This document shows positions 1 through 8,148 of a DNA stretch of 64,000 bases, piece by piece. Where the stretch lies: NCBI GenBank assembly GCA_026392015.1, contig JAPLCW010000123.1, positions 1 to 64,000 of the forward strand, given 5' to 3'. Under the pieces are notes generated by a model, which saw only the letters and a program-made list of their open reading frames with translations, was not told the origin of the DNA and ran no database searches. Origin of the DNA: Candidatus Auribacterota bacterium (GTDB lineage: Bacteria > Auribacterota > Tritonobacteria > UBA1439). Numbering within the stretch: the stretch's first letter is position 1; the number at the start of each line of letters is the position of its first letter. The position numbers and the translations under genes are program-made.

Positions 1-141
1 ATTCCTGCCCCCGTTTTCACGAGGGTAAACTCCAGCAGGAATCCAGGTTTCATAATGGATCCCCGCTCGAGTTTACACTGAGCGCAGTCGAAGTGCCGGG
101 ATGACAAGCGAAATGGATACCACCCATAAGTGACCCCTTAC
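1..141. repeat. R1 MITE-like element, truncated by window edge
   Basis: This is the right part of repeat family R1. It contains the inner segments shared with the copies at 19267, 35927 and 58809, including the GAGCGCAGTCGAAGTG core, and ends at 118-141 in the family terminal repeat (TACCACCCATAAGTGACC...). The left end lies outside the window, so the target duplication cannot be checked. Confidence 0.8.
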
Positions 142-171
142 TTTGTTACTCTCAATTTCATTTTTTTATGC

Positions 172-177
172 TATAAT
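172..177 (+). promoter_or_regulatory. Candidate -10 box upstream of the first GT-C gene
   Basis: A perfect TATAAT lies in an AT-rich stretch between the end of the R1 element and the first GT-C gene. No convincing -35 box at 16-18 bp is visible. If it is used, transcription would start around 183-186, leaving almost no leader before the TTG at 189. Confidence 0.4.
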
Positions 178-188
178 AAGTCGCAAAA

Positions 189-3100
189 TTGAAAACATCC
201 TGCTTGCGCTCCAATAGTCCTTTTAATAAGCTGCTTTCGATCCTTCTTTTCGTGGCGGCCTGCTCTCTCTTTGCCTGGGCACATACAACCTTTGACCTCT
301 ACAGATGGTATATCGCAGTACTTTCGTACGGCCTGAGCGCCTTGCTGCTCATCATCAGGGAATGCGTATGTTATAGCCCGCCGCGTATGGAGATAAGGCG
401 CCGCGGGGTGGAAATTGGGGCGCTGCTTGCCGTCATCATTACCGCTTCCATTCTCAGGATGAGCTATATTTATACCGTCAGGCTGGGTATATCAGATATG
501 TTAATTGGGCAAATTCTCTGGTTCGCAGACACTCTCCTCAAGCAAGGCTTTCGGTACCTACCCATGTGGGGACACAACAGTACGGGGCATGCCTACGTAT
601 TAGCCGGAATATGGAAGGTGTTTGATCATGATTTCTCCTCGTTCCGTATCTTTATGGGTCTTCTGGGCGTCCTGAGCGCGGGTGTCATGTTCTGGTGGCT
701 GAAGAGGTTGTTCGGGATACGCGAGGCGTTGCTGGGCGGCATCATCCTGGCAGGTTCCCCTTTTCATCAGTGCCTTACCCGCTCCGGCTGGAATATCATC
801 TACGTGCCTCTTTTTACGATGCTGTTTTTTGGCGTGCTTTTCATAATGTTTCAGTCGAAAAGAAAGATTACCCTTGCGATCCTCGCAAGCTTCATCTTTG
901 TGCTTGCCATGCACTTATACTGGATATTTGCACTGGAACTGCCGGCGGCGGTGATCTTTATTATTTATTGCAGTGTCACCGAACGGGGTTTTCTGAAACA
1001 AAACATTCGAGCACTATCGGTGATGGCGGTCTTGACAGCCGTTCTCATGGTTCCCTATGTGAGTTATTTTACACATGATGCTGGGAATCGGACCGCGCAT
1101 ATGAAGGAGATGGTAATAAAAAGGGAAAAGGGCACTGTTACTCAAATATTTGTGGAAAACCTCCGAAGATGTTTTACCGTCTATACGACTTCTCCCTACG
1201 TCCGCAACAAGCAGACAACCACACCTGTAGCAAGCAAGGCTGTTCTCATAGCCGGAGGTATCGGCTTTTTCCTCTGTCTCTCCAAATTCAGGCGTTCCAG
1301 GGCTCACGCCATGCTTGTGATACTCTTTCTCACCGAACTCGCGGGCGTCTGCCTGACCTCCGCGCGTTTTTGGTACATCTTTTATCTCTTGCTCTTCTGG
1401 CTTTCGTTCGCAGCCATAGCCGCAGCGGAAGCATGGAAGATGCTGGAGGACTATTTTTCATCAAAGACATGGAAGGTAAGTGTGTGTCTCCTGTTTCTTA
1501 CATTGATTGCTGCTTCCGCAGTCACCGATTACCGGTATTATTTCGAAAAATTCATTTACCTCGATGCTTTCAGCGTTACTGTGGGGCCGTCGAGCAAAGA
1601 CGCTCTTGGCGCATATATTCTCGATGATATAAAGTCCGCTATTAAAGATTTTGATGTGTATCTTCCCAAGGAGGAACGTGAAAAGGATTTCGGCGTTGCG
1701 ATCTTCGTAATCGGTGAGAAGATGCGTAATTACAGCTTCATTCAGTCTACAAAAACGATGGCAATCAATAGCATCTTCTTCCCGGGGCCTCCGTCTGGAA
1801 AGAGCAAAGGCGTTATGGTGTATCTCCCCGTGGCTAACTTTTGGACGGATGTGGTTATCCCGCGCCTCAAGGCGCTGTACCCGAATATGCAGGTTATCAA
1901 TATCATGCCTCCCGAGCCATGGGTCCCCAATGATAAACCGATGCTCTTGAAACTCATGATTCCGCCTGAAAACCTTCTCTCCCGCAGGGGACTGAAGACG
2001 GAAAAAAGCGAGACAGGTGGATGGTCGGCACAAGGCTATTTCCTGGCGGAGCAAGCCGGATACTACTCCTTCGAATGCGGTGAGGGATGCAAGGTCGAGG
2101 TGGGGGGAGCGGCGGCGGATACGCCGGTCCTCCTGGCGGAGGGTGTCGTGGCGATAAAGGTCCAAAGCAATGGGCCGGCCGAATCCAAATTACGCATTTT
2201 CCTAAAGGGCGCGGGCGATCATAAAAAAGAAATAAGCGGGAACCTCTTCAATGCTCCTCCATCCGCCGAGGGATTGATAGTTCCGTGCGTGTCACGAAGC
2301 GCGGTGCCTGGCGGGTTCGCCTTTATCGCGCAGACCACATATGACCTTGGAAAAGCCGGCCTGGGGCAGCTTCAGGGTGCCATCATCAGGGCTGATGGGA
2401 CAATTTATTGCATAAGTGGCGATGGAGCATTTAAAGAGCTTAATACCGCCTTTTCCCCCAAAAGAAACTTTACTCTTAAGGAGAAAGGCACGTACCGCCT
2501 GGCGGCGTCCAGTTCGGGCCGGGTATTGGCCTACATCAAAGGGAGTAAAACCGTGTACTCCTTGGAGGATAAGGGTCCCATTCCGGTGACTCTGGAGGGA
2601 TCGAAAGAAATAGAGGTGTTGGACTTCGGAAAGGATAATAGTCTTTTCGTTCTTTCAAAAGGTAAGATTCTCGTCTATGAAGATGGTAAATGGGGGAAAA
2701 TTCTCCATGAGCGTGAGATATCCTCGCTTTTTCACGATACACCCGCCCTGAAACCTTACAGTATGGCCGCGGGCAAGAGCGGTGAGGTTGCCATACTCGA
2801 TGCCGAGAGACAGGAGCTTGTTGTTTTCAGCCTTGATGGGAAAGTCACGGGCCGTGTGGCCGTTCCTCATCTATGGACGGAATCATTCGTCAGGGATGAC
2901 CCTGATGGCAACTGGTACATTTTCATACTTCCCAGGGTCGGCTGTATGACTCCTGGCGACAGTATTTACGATAGCAGCCTCAGACCGGTTCTTAATCCAA
3001 AGTATGGATGGGAAAAATCGCTTTTCTGGGCATCGGAACGCGGAGATAAACAATCATTCGGAAATAGCCGCTCCTTTCGTTTTCTCATCAACGGCGATGT

Positions 3101-3197
3101 TTCCTTCATGAGAGACAACGCCATCCATTACATGCACCGGACCCCGATTACCGCGGTGGGGGGAAGCGAAGCGGGAAAAAGCAGCCCGGCAAAATGA
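189..3197 (+). CDS. GT-C (GT39-like) membrane glycosyltransferase with PA14-like and propeller-like C-terminus
   Basis: The 1002-aa protein has a hydrophobic N-terminal half (about residues 15-450, roughly a dozen membrane segments) in the PMT/ArnT style. A soluble part follows: a PA14-like beta domain near 610-690 and repeated short beta strands near 720-960 resembling an NHL/propeller fold. GT-C enzymes transfer sugar from a polyprenyl-phosphate carrier on the outer face of the membrane. It is clearly paralogous to the protein at 26728-29592 along its whole length. The first-loop acidic pair, Asp-Glu in the paralogue, reads Asp103-Met104 here, so activity may be altered. The start is uncertain: TTG at 189 has no Shine-Dalgarno site, and another TTG at 204 fits the paralogue's N-terminus as well. 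Acceptor and donor are unknown. Confidence 0.8.
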   Translation: MKTSCLRSNSPFNKLLSILLFVAACSLFAWAHTTFDLYRWYIAVLSYGLSALLLIIRECVCYSPPRMEIRRRGVEIGALLAVIITASILRMSYIYTVRLGISDMLIGQILWFADTLLKQGFRYLPMWGHNSTGHAYVLAGIWKVFDHDFSSFRIFMGLLGVLSAGVMFWWLKRLFGIREALLGGIILAGSPFHQCLTRSGWNIIYVPLFTMLFFGVLFIMFQSKRKITLAILASFIFVLAMHLYWIFALELPAAVIFIIYCSVTERGFLKQNIRALSVMAVLTAVLMVPYVSYFTHDAGNRTAHMKEMVIKREKGTVTQIFVENLRRCFTVYTTSPYVRNKQTTTPVASKAVLIAGGIGFFLCLSKFRRSRAHAMLVILFLTELAGVCLTSARFWYIFYLLLFWLSFAAIAAAEAWKMLEDYFSSKTWKVSVCLLFLTLIAASAVTDYRYYFEKFIYLDAFSVTVGPSSKDALGAYILDDIKSAIKDFDVYLPKEEREKDFGVAIFVIGEKMRNYSFIQSTKTMAINSIFFPGPPSGKSKGVMVYLPVANFWTDVVIPRLKALYPNMQVINIMPPEPWVPNDKPMLLKLMIPPENLLSRRGLKTEKSETGGWSAQGYFLAEQAGYYSFECGEGCKVEVGGAAADTPVLLAEGVVAIKVQSNGPAESKLRIFLKGAGDHKKEISGNLFNAPPSAEGLIVPCVSRSAVPGGFAFIAQTTYDLGKAGLGQLQGAIIRADGTIYCISGDGAFKELNTAFSPKRNFTLKEKGTYRLAASSSGRVLAYIKGSKTVYSLEDKGPIPVTLEGSKEIEVLDFGKDNSLFVLSKGKILVYEDGKWGKILHEREISSLFHDTPALKPYSMAAGKSGEVAILDAERQELVVFSLDGKVTGRVAVPHLWTESFVRDDPDGNWYIFILPRVGCMTPGDSIYDSSLRPVLNPKYGWEKSLFWASERGDKQSFGNSRSFRFLINGDVSFMRDNAIHYMHRTPITAVGGSEAGKSSPAK

Positions 3198-3223
3198 CAC
3201 GGGCTCACGCGGGCCCCATCTAC

Positions 3224-3249
3224 CCTCTCCTTATTCAAGAGGGGAGAGG
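3224..3249. terminator. Inverted repeat between convergent genes
   Basis: CCTCTCC (3224-3230) and GGAGAGG (3243-3249) form a 7-bp stem with a 12-nt loop between two convergent genes. It could stop transcription from either side, but no T-run follows and similar hairpins are common dispersed repeats. Confidence 0.3.
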
Positions 3250-3307
3250 ATAAAGGTGAAGGGGTCAGAAGAAAAAACGCAGATAAGTCCTTGCCCAGTC
3301 AACAACC

Positions 3308-4465
3308 TCACCACGAGCGTGACGATTCCATGATCGCGTCGCACACGCGCGATTGCATATCGACTGTCATGCTATTGAAAAAGGGGAGCCGCAACAAACG
3401 GTCGCTCACATCCTCCGTGACCGGGCACTGGCCCTTCACGCCGCCGAATTTCCCACCCATATCTGAAAGATGAAGCGGCAAATAATGAAAAACGCTATGT
3501 ATATTCTTTCCTTTCAGATATTCGATTAATCTTTGTCGATGCTCCAGAGAGGGCATGATCAGGTAAAACATATGGTATGTCTGCTCACAGTGCGAGGGAA
3601 CGATAGGAAGCCGCACGCCGCGCTCATGCGCCCAGTCATGAAGATGCTCGTTGTAATACTCCCAGATTCTTCGCCGCGTTGATTGTATCTTCTCCCTGGC
3701 TTCCAACTGTGCGAACAGGAATGCCGCCAGGATATCAGAGGGAAGATAGCTTGAGCCTATATCCACCCACGTATACTTATCCACCTGCCCTCGAAAAAAT
3801 CTGCTGCGGTTAGTGCCTTTCTCCCGGATTATCTCGGCGCGCTCAACGTACTGAGGATCGTTGATGATCAGGGCGCCGCCTTCCCCGCAACTGAAGTTCT
3901 TTGTCTCGTGAAAACTCTGCGCAGCCATGCAGCCGAATGTTCCCAGGTACTTTCCCCTGTATTTCCCGAAAAGGCCGTGTGCATTATCCTCGATCACGGG
4001 AATGTGTCCTCCCATGGACAGTCTCATGACGGAGTCCATCTCGCACCCCACCCCTGCATAGTGCACCAGTACAATAGCTTTGGTGCGGGGAGTGATGAGC
4101 TGCTCGATCTGTTTTTCATCCATGTTGAGCGTATCGGGACGAATGTCGGTGAAAACGGGGCGCGCGCCGCGCAATACAAAGGCATTAATCGTGGATACAA
4201 AAGTGAACGAGGGTACAATTACTTCGTCGCCAGGCTTGATCTCCAATAGAAGCGCTGCCATCTCAAGCGCGTGGGTGCATGAAGTGGTGAGCAATACCCT
4301 GGGAACTTGGAGCTCTTGCTCCAGCAGGATGTGGCACCTCTTGGTGAATTCACCATCTCCGGAGATATGGTTGCCTTGAACGGCTTGCGAAATATAGGCC
4401 ATTTCGTTTCCGGCGATGCAGGGATGATTGAAAGGGATTTTGGTCGGTATAGCATTCGTGCTCAT
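3308..4465 (-). CDS. wecE: WecE/RffA-type dTDP-4-keto-6-deoxyhexose aminotransferase (DegT family)
   Basis: This 385-aa PLP enzyme matches WecE motifs throughout: Asp160 and His163 in VIEDNAHG, catalytic Lys189 in SFHETKN, EIIREKGTNRSRFFRGQVDKYTW near 213-235, and the C-terminal VFHYLPLH. Full length is as expected. WecE converts dTDP-4-dehydro-6-deoxy-D-glucose to dTDP-4-amino-4,6-dideoxy-D-galactose using glutamate; related enzymes make the gluco epimer (viosamine). It is the last gene of a minus-strand sugar cassette, separated from the NeuD-like gene by an R2 repeat. It is convergent with the GT-C gene on its other side. No rmlA/rmlB is present here, so the precursor must come from elsewhere in the genome. 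Confidence 0.9.
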   Translation of the reverse strand: MSTNAIPTKIPFNHPCIAGNEMAYISQAVQGNHISGDGEFTKRCHILLEQELQVPRVLLTTSCTHALEMAALLLEIKPGDEVIVPSFTFVSTINAFVLRGARPVFTDIRPDTLNMDEKQIEQLITPRTKAIVLVHYAGVGCEMDSVMRLSMGGHIPVIEDNAHGLFGKYRGKYLGTFGCMAAQSFHETKNFSCGEGGALIINDPQYVERAEIIREKGTNRSRFFRGQVDKYTWVDIGSSYLPSDILAAFLFAQLEAREKIQSTRRRIWEYYNEHLHDWAHERGVRLPIVPSHCEQTYHMFYLIMPSLEHRQRLIEYLKGKNIHSVFHYLPLHLSDMGGKFGGVKGQCPVTEDVSDRLLRLPFFNSMTVDMQSRVCDAIMESSRSW

Positions 4466-4508
4466 CTCACATAGCCTAATTTTATAATCGGGTTGTGGAA
4501 CTGATATA

Positions 4509-4726
4509 CTGGCGTAGTGTCTCAGAAATAGTGAGCCTTAATTTGTCATTGCGAGCGAAAGCGAAGCAATCCGACCCGAAGGATTGTCCCGAGCGAAGCG
4601 AGGGATCTAAGATAGATCGCCACGCCCCGAATATTTCGGGGCTCGCGACGCTTCGCGGATTACTTCGTCGCTACGCTCCTCGCAATGACATGAATTATGC
4701 ATTGTAATTATGAAACACTACACTAG
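4509..4726. repeat. R2 MITE-like element, copy 1
   Basis: A 218-bp element with ends close to GTAGTGTYTCA in inverted orientation and CTGG/CTAG at the outer borders. Its interior is self-complementary (GTCATTGCGAG...GAAGCAATCC against its reverse). It fills almost the entire gap between the NeuD-like gene and wecE, so the folded transcript would lie inside the operon. Confidence 0.85.
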
Positions 4727-4764
4727 ATGATCGAGAGCCACCTCTACGGCAATCTTATAGTCGA

Positions 4765-5427
4765 TTATTGTTGGAGTTTTTTAATAAACGCTGCGGGATT
4801 TCCGGCAACGACACTGAAGTCCTCGGTGTCTCTGGTGACCACCGAACCCATGCCGACGATGGAGTACTTCCCAATGGAGATATCCTCCCTGATGGAGCAG
4901 TTCAGTCCGATATGCGCGCCTTCCCCCACATTGACTCTCGCTCCTATCACCGCATGTGCCGCCACCGTGCAAAAATCCCCGAGTCTCGAGTCGTGGCCGA
5001 CGAGCGCGGCGCTGTATACATGAACGAAATTTCCTATGACTGGTCCGAATGATGTTGCCGCAAAGGGGCAGATAACAACCCCATGTCCTATTTTTGTCTC
5101 CGGATTTATATATGCCATCGGATGAATCGCTGTTGCGTTTGCTTCCAGTGGAATAGCATAGCCCTGGAATTTCTTCACTCTTTCCTGTTTGTCCTTCGCG
5201 TTAAAATGAAGGGCGTAGTGTATGTAATATCCCCTGCGCACAAAATCCGCCGTTTCCTCACTTTTCCCCAACACCTTGTATCTGCCGAAGTAATCGCCGA
5301 CTTCCACTATGTCGTTCAGATATCCCTCGATCTGCCAGATTTCCTTCGCCTTATTCACTTCTTCAAAAACCGTCATGGCAATCTGACCGCTGCCCTGTCC
5401 GCCGATAATGATCAATCGCTTCTTCAT
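4765..5427 (-). CDS. NeuD/PglD-type sugar N- or O-acyltransferase (left-handed beta helix)
   Basis: The 220-aa protein has an N-terminal Rossmann-like sugar-nucleotide domain (IIIGGQGSG, residues 6-14) and, from about 95, hexapeptide repeats of a left-handed beta helix. His145 in VGHDSRLGDF corresponds to the catalytic histidine of PglD/NeuD. Family members transfer an acyl group from acyl-CoA to the 4-amino group of UDP/dTDP-amino sugars, or O-acetylate sialic acid. The ATG overlaps the preceding glycosyltransferase stop by 4 bp (ATGA), implying translational coupling. With a WecE-type aminotransferase downstream and CoA-ester enzymes upstream, N-acylation of a 4-amino-4,6-dideoxyhexose is the most economical role. 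The acyl donor is unknown. Confidence 0.8.
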   Translation of the reverse strand: MKKRLIIIGGQGSGQIAMTVFEEVNKAKEIWQIEGYLNDIVEVGDYFGRYKVLGKSEETADFVRRGYYIHYALHFNAKDKQERVKKFQGYAIPLEANATAIHPMAYINPETKIGHGVVICPFAATSFGPVIGNFVHVYSAALVGHDSRLGDFCTVAAHAVIGARVNVGEGAHIGLNCSIREDISIGKYSIVGMGSVVTRDTEDFSVVAGNPAAFIKKLQQ

Positions 5428-6359
5428 TTCAGGATCTCGCGGATGGAATACTGTTTTATCCTTGAGGATTCTCTCAACATTCGGGAAATATATTCGCCCA
5501 TGATAAATAACGCAATCAACACGATGGCGTTGTTAAAAGACAGCAGCACAATGATGGTCGTCCAGCCAAGAGGCGCCTTTCCCGATAAGAATTCTCGCAG
5601 CATGGCCGCGCCGCCAATGAAGAATAAGAATATCGATATAATTAGCCCAAAGATGCCCACCAATCTCAAAGGAAGGGAAGAATAGTTTATGAGAAGATTG
5701 AAGGACAGGCTTATTAATTTCCTAAGGCTATAACTGGATTTTCCATGCACTCTCGGCTCGTGTGCGACTTCTACGTTCGCAACATAATTTGAAACGGTTA
5801 AAATCATTCCCGAAATGTAAGGGAAAGGGGTTTTGATCGTTTTGATTTCATCAACTATTGCCTTTTTTATAATCCTGAAGCTTGAAAATCTGAGGGAGCT
5901 GTCCTTGAGGAAAAGCATATGGTTAAGCTTTCGTATAATATAACTTGCCACATTCCTCGTTACACTATGCTGTTTCGTTGCGTAAGTTCCGAACACCGCA
6001 TCATACCCTTCCAGGATCTTCCGATATAATTTTGGTATGTCTTCAGGCGGATTCTGCAAATCGTCATCAATAGTGATTACATACGCGCCACTGCAATAAT
6101 TGAAGCCGCACATCAGGGCGTTCTGCTGGCCGTAGTTCTTCGTCAGGCTGATTACGCTTGCCTCCTCATGTGTCTCGGTAAGATGTTTCAATACCTTGTA
6201 GCTTCCGTCGTGACTGCAATCATTCACGAATATAACTTCAAATGTTTTATTCATTGTGCTGAACACGGATTTCAGCCTTTCGAACAGTTCGGCGAGAGCT
6301 CCCTCGCTGTTATACACAGGTACTACAACGGAGAAGTCTTTTGCTTTTATATCATTCAT
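5424..6359 (-). CDS. GT2 polyprenyl-phosphate sugar synthase (ArnC/GtrB/DPM1-like)
   Basis: This 311-aa protein has a GT-A fold domain (VVVPVYNSE at 11-19; metal-binding IDDDLQNPPE near 97-106) and two C-terminal membrane helices (about 230-260 and 268-290). That is the layout of enzymes moving a nucleotide-activated sugar to undecaprenyl phosphate, such as ArnC and GtrB. ArnC handles a 4-formamido sugar, so it is a good model for a lipid carrier step acting on the product of the adjacent aminotransferase and acyltransferase. The gene overlaps the acyltransferase by 4 bp and lies 69 bp after the CitE-like gene. It looks more AT-rich than the large GT-C genes, perhaps indicating separate origin. 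A direct polymer-building role cannot be excluded. Confidence 0.8.
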   Translation of the reverse strand: MNDIKAKDFSVVVPVYNSEGALAELFERLKSVFSTMNKTFEVIFVNDCSHDGSYKVLKHLTETHEEASVISLTKNYGQQNALMCGFNYCSGAYVITIDDDLQNPPEDIPKLYRKILEGYDAVFGTYATKQHSVTRNVASYIIRKLNHMLFLKDSSLRFSSFRIIKKAIVDEIKTIKTPFPYISGMILTVSNYVANVEVAHEPRVHGKSSYSLRKLISLSFNLLINYSSLPLRLVGIFGLIISIFLFFIGGAAMLREFLSGKAPLGWTTIIVLLSFNNAIVLIALFIMGEYISRMLRESSRIKQYSIREILK

Positions 6360-6428
6360 CTTTTCAGTCTCGATACTTTTCGCGGATCAAAAGGTTCTGC
6401 CCGGCCATCCGCCTCTTCCATCACGAAT

Positions 6429-7334
6429 CTACTGTGCCACGTCAGCAGCTTTGCGTTTGACGAGAATGTCCCTCGCGATTATATCTTTCGCCATTTGTAT
6501 TATGGGAGGGCCCACAAATTTTCCGTTCATGATCGCGACGCCTTTATTTTGTTTTTCAGCCTCTTCCGCCAACCTCAGCATCTCGTACGCATCCGCGACT
6601 TCCTTCTCGCTCGGGGTAAAATATTTATGCGCTATTTCGATCTCTTTTGGATGAAGGATCAGCATCCCTTCAAAGCCCAATAACCTTGCGAGCGTGACAT
6701 TCTCTTCAAGGTCCTTCAGGTCGTGGACATGGATATGTACGGTGTCTATCGGAATAACGCCCGTCGCCCTGGCCGCCATCGCGATCATTGCCCTGGGGGC
6801 GAACAGGCTTTTCCCCCCGGCATCATGAATGCCCCCGAGGTGGCTTATAAAATCCTCGCAACCGTACGCGATCGCAATCACCCTCTCCGATGCCAGGCAT
6901 ATCTGCTGGGCATTGAGAACAGCCGCGGGTGTTTCTATGAGGGGGACAATTTTAAATTTCCCGGGCGGAAATCCCTTTTCCGCCTCCAGGGTTTCCAGCA
7001 GTTTGTCGAAGAAGTATATATCCTGGCCCGTAAACGCCTTGGGATATACAAAGCCTGTAATCCCTTCGATCATCAACGCAGTGACATCCTTCAGCAGAAA
7101 TCCGCTCTCCCTGTCGTTAATTCGTGGGAACAGGACGTGATTTTTAAATAAGCCGGCGCTGACTTTTTCTATGATTTTTTCTCTCGCGAGCTGTTTATTT
7201 GAGGCCGGCATAACGGAATCTTCCACATCGAGAATCAGCGCATCCGCGTTTGATCTGGAAGCGCTTACCAGCAAACGCTCGTTATGACCCGGTACAAACA
7301 TCATGCTTCGCAGCAGGTATTTATCTCTCTTCAC
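6429..7334 (-). CDS. CitE-like HpcH/HpaI-family CoA lyase
   Basis: The 301-aa TIM-barrel protein carries the CitE-family signatures: LILDVEDSV (Glu38, Asp39), PRIN near 70-73, VPLIETPAAV with Glu134, and the metal site YGCED (Glu160, Asp161). Relatives cleave or form 3-hydroxy-acyl-CoA esters (citryl-CoA, malyl-CoA, beta-methylmalyl-CoA) or hydrolyse malyl-CoA. There are no CitD/CitF partners here, so it is not a citrate lyase complex. It overlaps the MaoC-like gene by 14 bp, and such pairs act on mesaconyl/methylmalyl-type CoA esters elsewhere. In this setting it may supply an unusual acyl-CoA to the NeuD-like acyltransferase. That link is inference. Confidence 0.8.
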   Translation of the reverse strand: MKRDKYLLRSMMFVPGHNERLLVSASRSNADALILDVEDSVMPASNKQLAREKIIEKVSAGLFKNHVLFPRINDRESGFLLKDVTALMIEGITGFVYPKAFTGQDIYFFDKLLETLEAEKGFPPGKFKIVPLIETPAAVLNAQQICLASERVIAIAYGCEDFISHLGGIHDAGGKSLFAPRAMIAMAARATGVIPIDTVHIHVHDLKDLEENVTLARLLGFEGMLILHPKEIEIAHKYFTPSEKEVADAYEMLRLAEEAEKQNKGVAIMNGKFVGPPIIQMAKDIIARDILVKRKAADVAQ

Positions 7335-7806
7335 CGGCGCTCCCCCTTTTTGGGATGAGTACGTGTCTTCTGAGCGTTAATATCCGTTCTCCATTCTGGT
7401 TGAAAGCCCTTGTTTCGACATACACCACGCCGCGGTCGGGTTTGGTCTTTGATTCCCTCACATCGAGGATCTCGGTTTCGGCATATATAGTGTCACCGAT
7501 GAATACCGGGCCGTCATGTGTAATTTTCTCATAGTCGAGATTGGCGATCGCCTTCCCGCTTATATCGGACACCGTCATGCCTATCACCACGCTGATGACC
7601 AATGGCCCGCATACCAGTATCTGGCCGTGCTGCTGTTTCGCGCAGTAATTTCTATCCAGGTGGAGGGGATGGTGGTTCATTGACAGGAGCGAAAACAGGT
7701 TGTTATCACTTTCCGTGATGGTCTTGCCGGGCCAGTGCTTGTAGATGTCACCCCCCTTGAATTCATCGAGGTACCGGCCGAATTGTTCCCTCATATCATA
7801 TTTCAC
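7321..7806 (-). CDS. MaoC-like (R)-specific enoyl-CoA hydratase
   Basis: A single hot-dog domain of 161 aa. Features include LHLDRNYCA near 49-57, a MaoC-like active-site region, and FIGDTIYAETEILDVRESKTKPDRGVVYVETRAFNQNGE at 107-145, typical of MaoC dehydratases. They hydrate 2-enoyl-CoA to 3-hydroxyacyl-CoA. I chose the GTG at 7806 because a strong GGGAGG lies 5 nt upstream; an open frame continues to 7881 without such a site. First gene of the minus-strand sugar cassette, overlapping the CitE-like gene by 14 bp. In anthrose and modified-viosamine loci an enoyl-CoA hydratase makes the 3-hydroxyacyl side chain, which motivates the same proposal here. Confidence 0.8.
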   Translation of the reverse strand: MKYDMREQFGRYLDEFKGGDIYKHWPGKTITESDNNLFSLLSMNHHPLHLDRNYCAKQQHGQILVCGPLVISVVIGMTVSDISGKAIANLDYEKITHDGPVFIGDTIYAETEILDVRESKTKPDRGVVYVETRAFNQNGERILTLRRHVLIPKRGSAGEER

Positions 7807-7929
7807 GGCAACCTCCCTTGTCAGGATTGGGTTTCGCACAGTTACCAGATATATATCAAGGGCCGAGGGCCATAATAGCAAAATATTGACCGCATGTACA
7901 AAATTGTTCGCTGCTCCCCGATTAATATT

Positions 7930-7953
7930 CTCACAATCCTTTGCAATTGTGAG
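7930..7953. promoter_or_regulatory. Perfect palindrome resembling a LacI-type operator
   Basis: CTCACAAT (7930-7937) and ATTGTGAG (7946-7953) are perfect 8-bp inverted repeats separated by 8 nt, in the divergent gap between the maoC-like cassette and the GT-C gene at 8149. The right arm with its flank, AATTGTGAGCGTTATAACC, is close to lac O1. No regulator is encoded nearby, so operator function is a guess. Confidence 0.35.
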
Positions 7954-8076
7954 CGTTATAACCGGAGAGTGCCGGCCTTGCCAAGCGAATAGGAACGGTG
8001 TATAATGTTTCTTCTAAACGCTGGGCAAAATGTGCGGAAATCTGGGCGCGTGACGGAGTTTTGCGGCCTATCTTCC

Positions 8077-8097
8077 TCTCCCGCTTTCTGCGGGAGA
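8077..8097. repeat. Short hairpin, TCTCCCGC stem
   Basis: TCTCCCGC (8077-8084) pairs perfectly with GCGGGAGA (8090-8097) around a 5-nt loop, 50 bp before the GT-C gene. It looks like a dispersed hairpin repeat rather than a terminator, since no T-run follows. Confidence 0.5.
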
Positions 8098-8148
8098 AGG
8101 TGGTGTGTACTGCTCGGATGGCTTGCTCTAGTGTAACTGCTTGAACAA

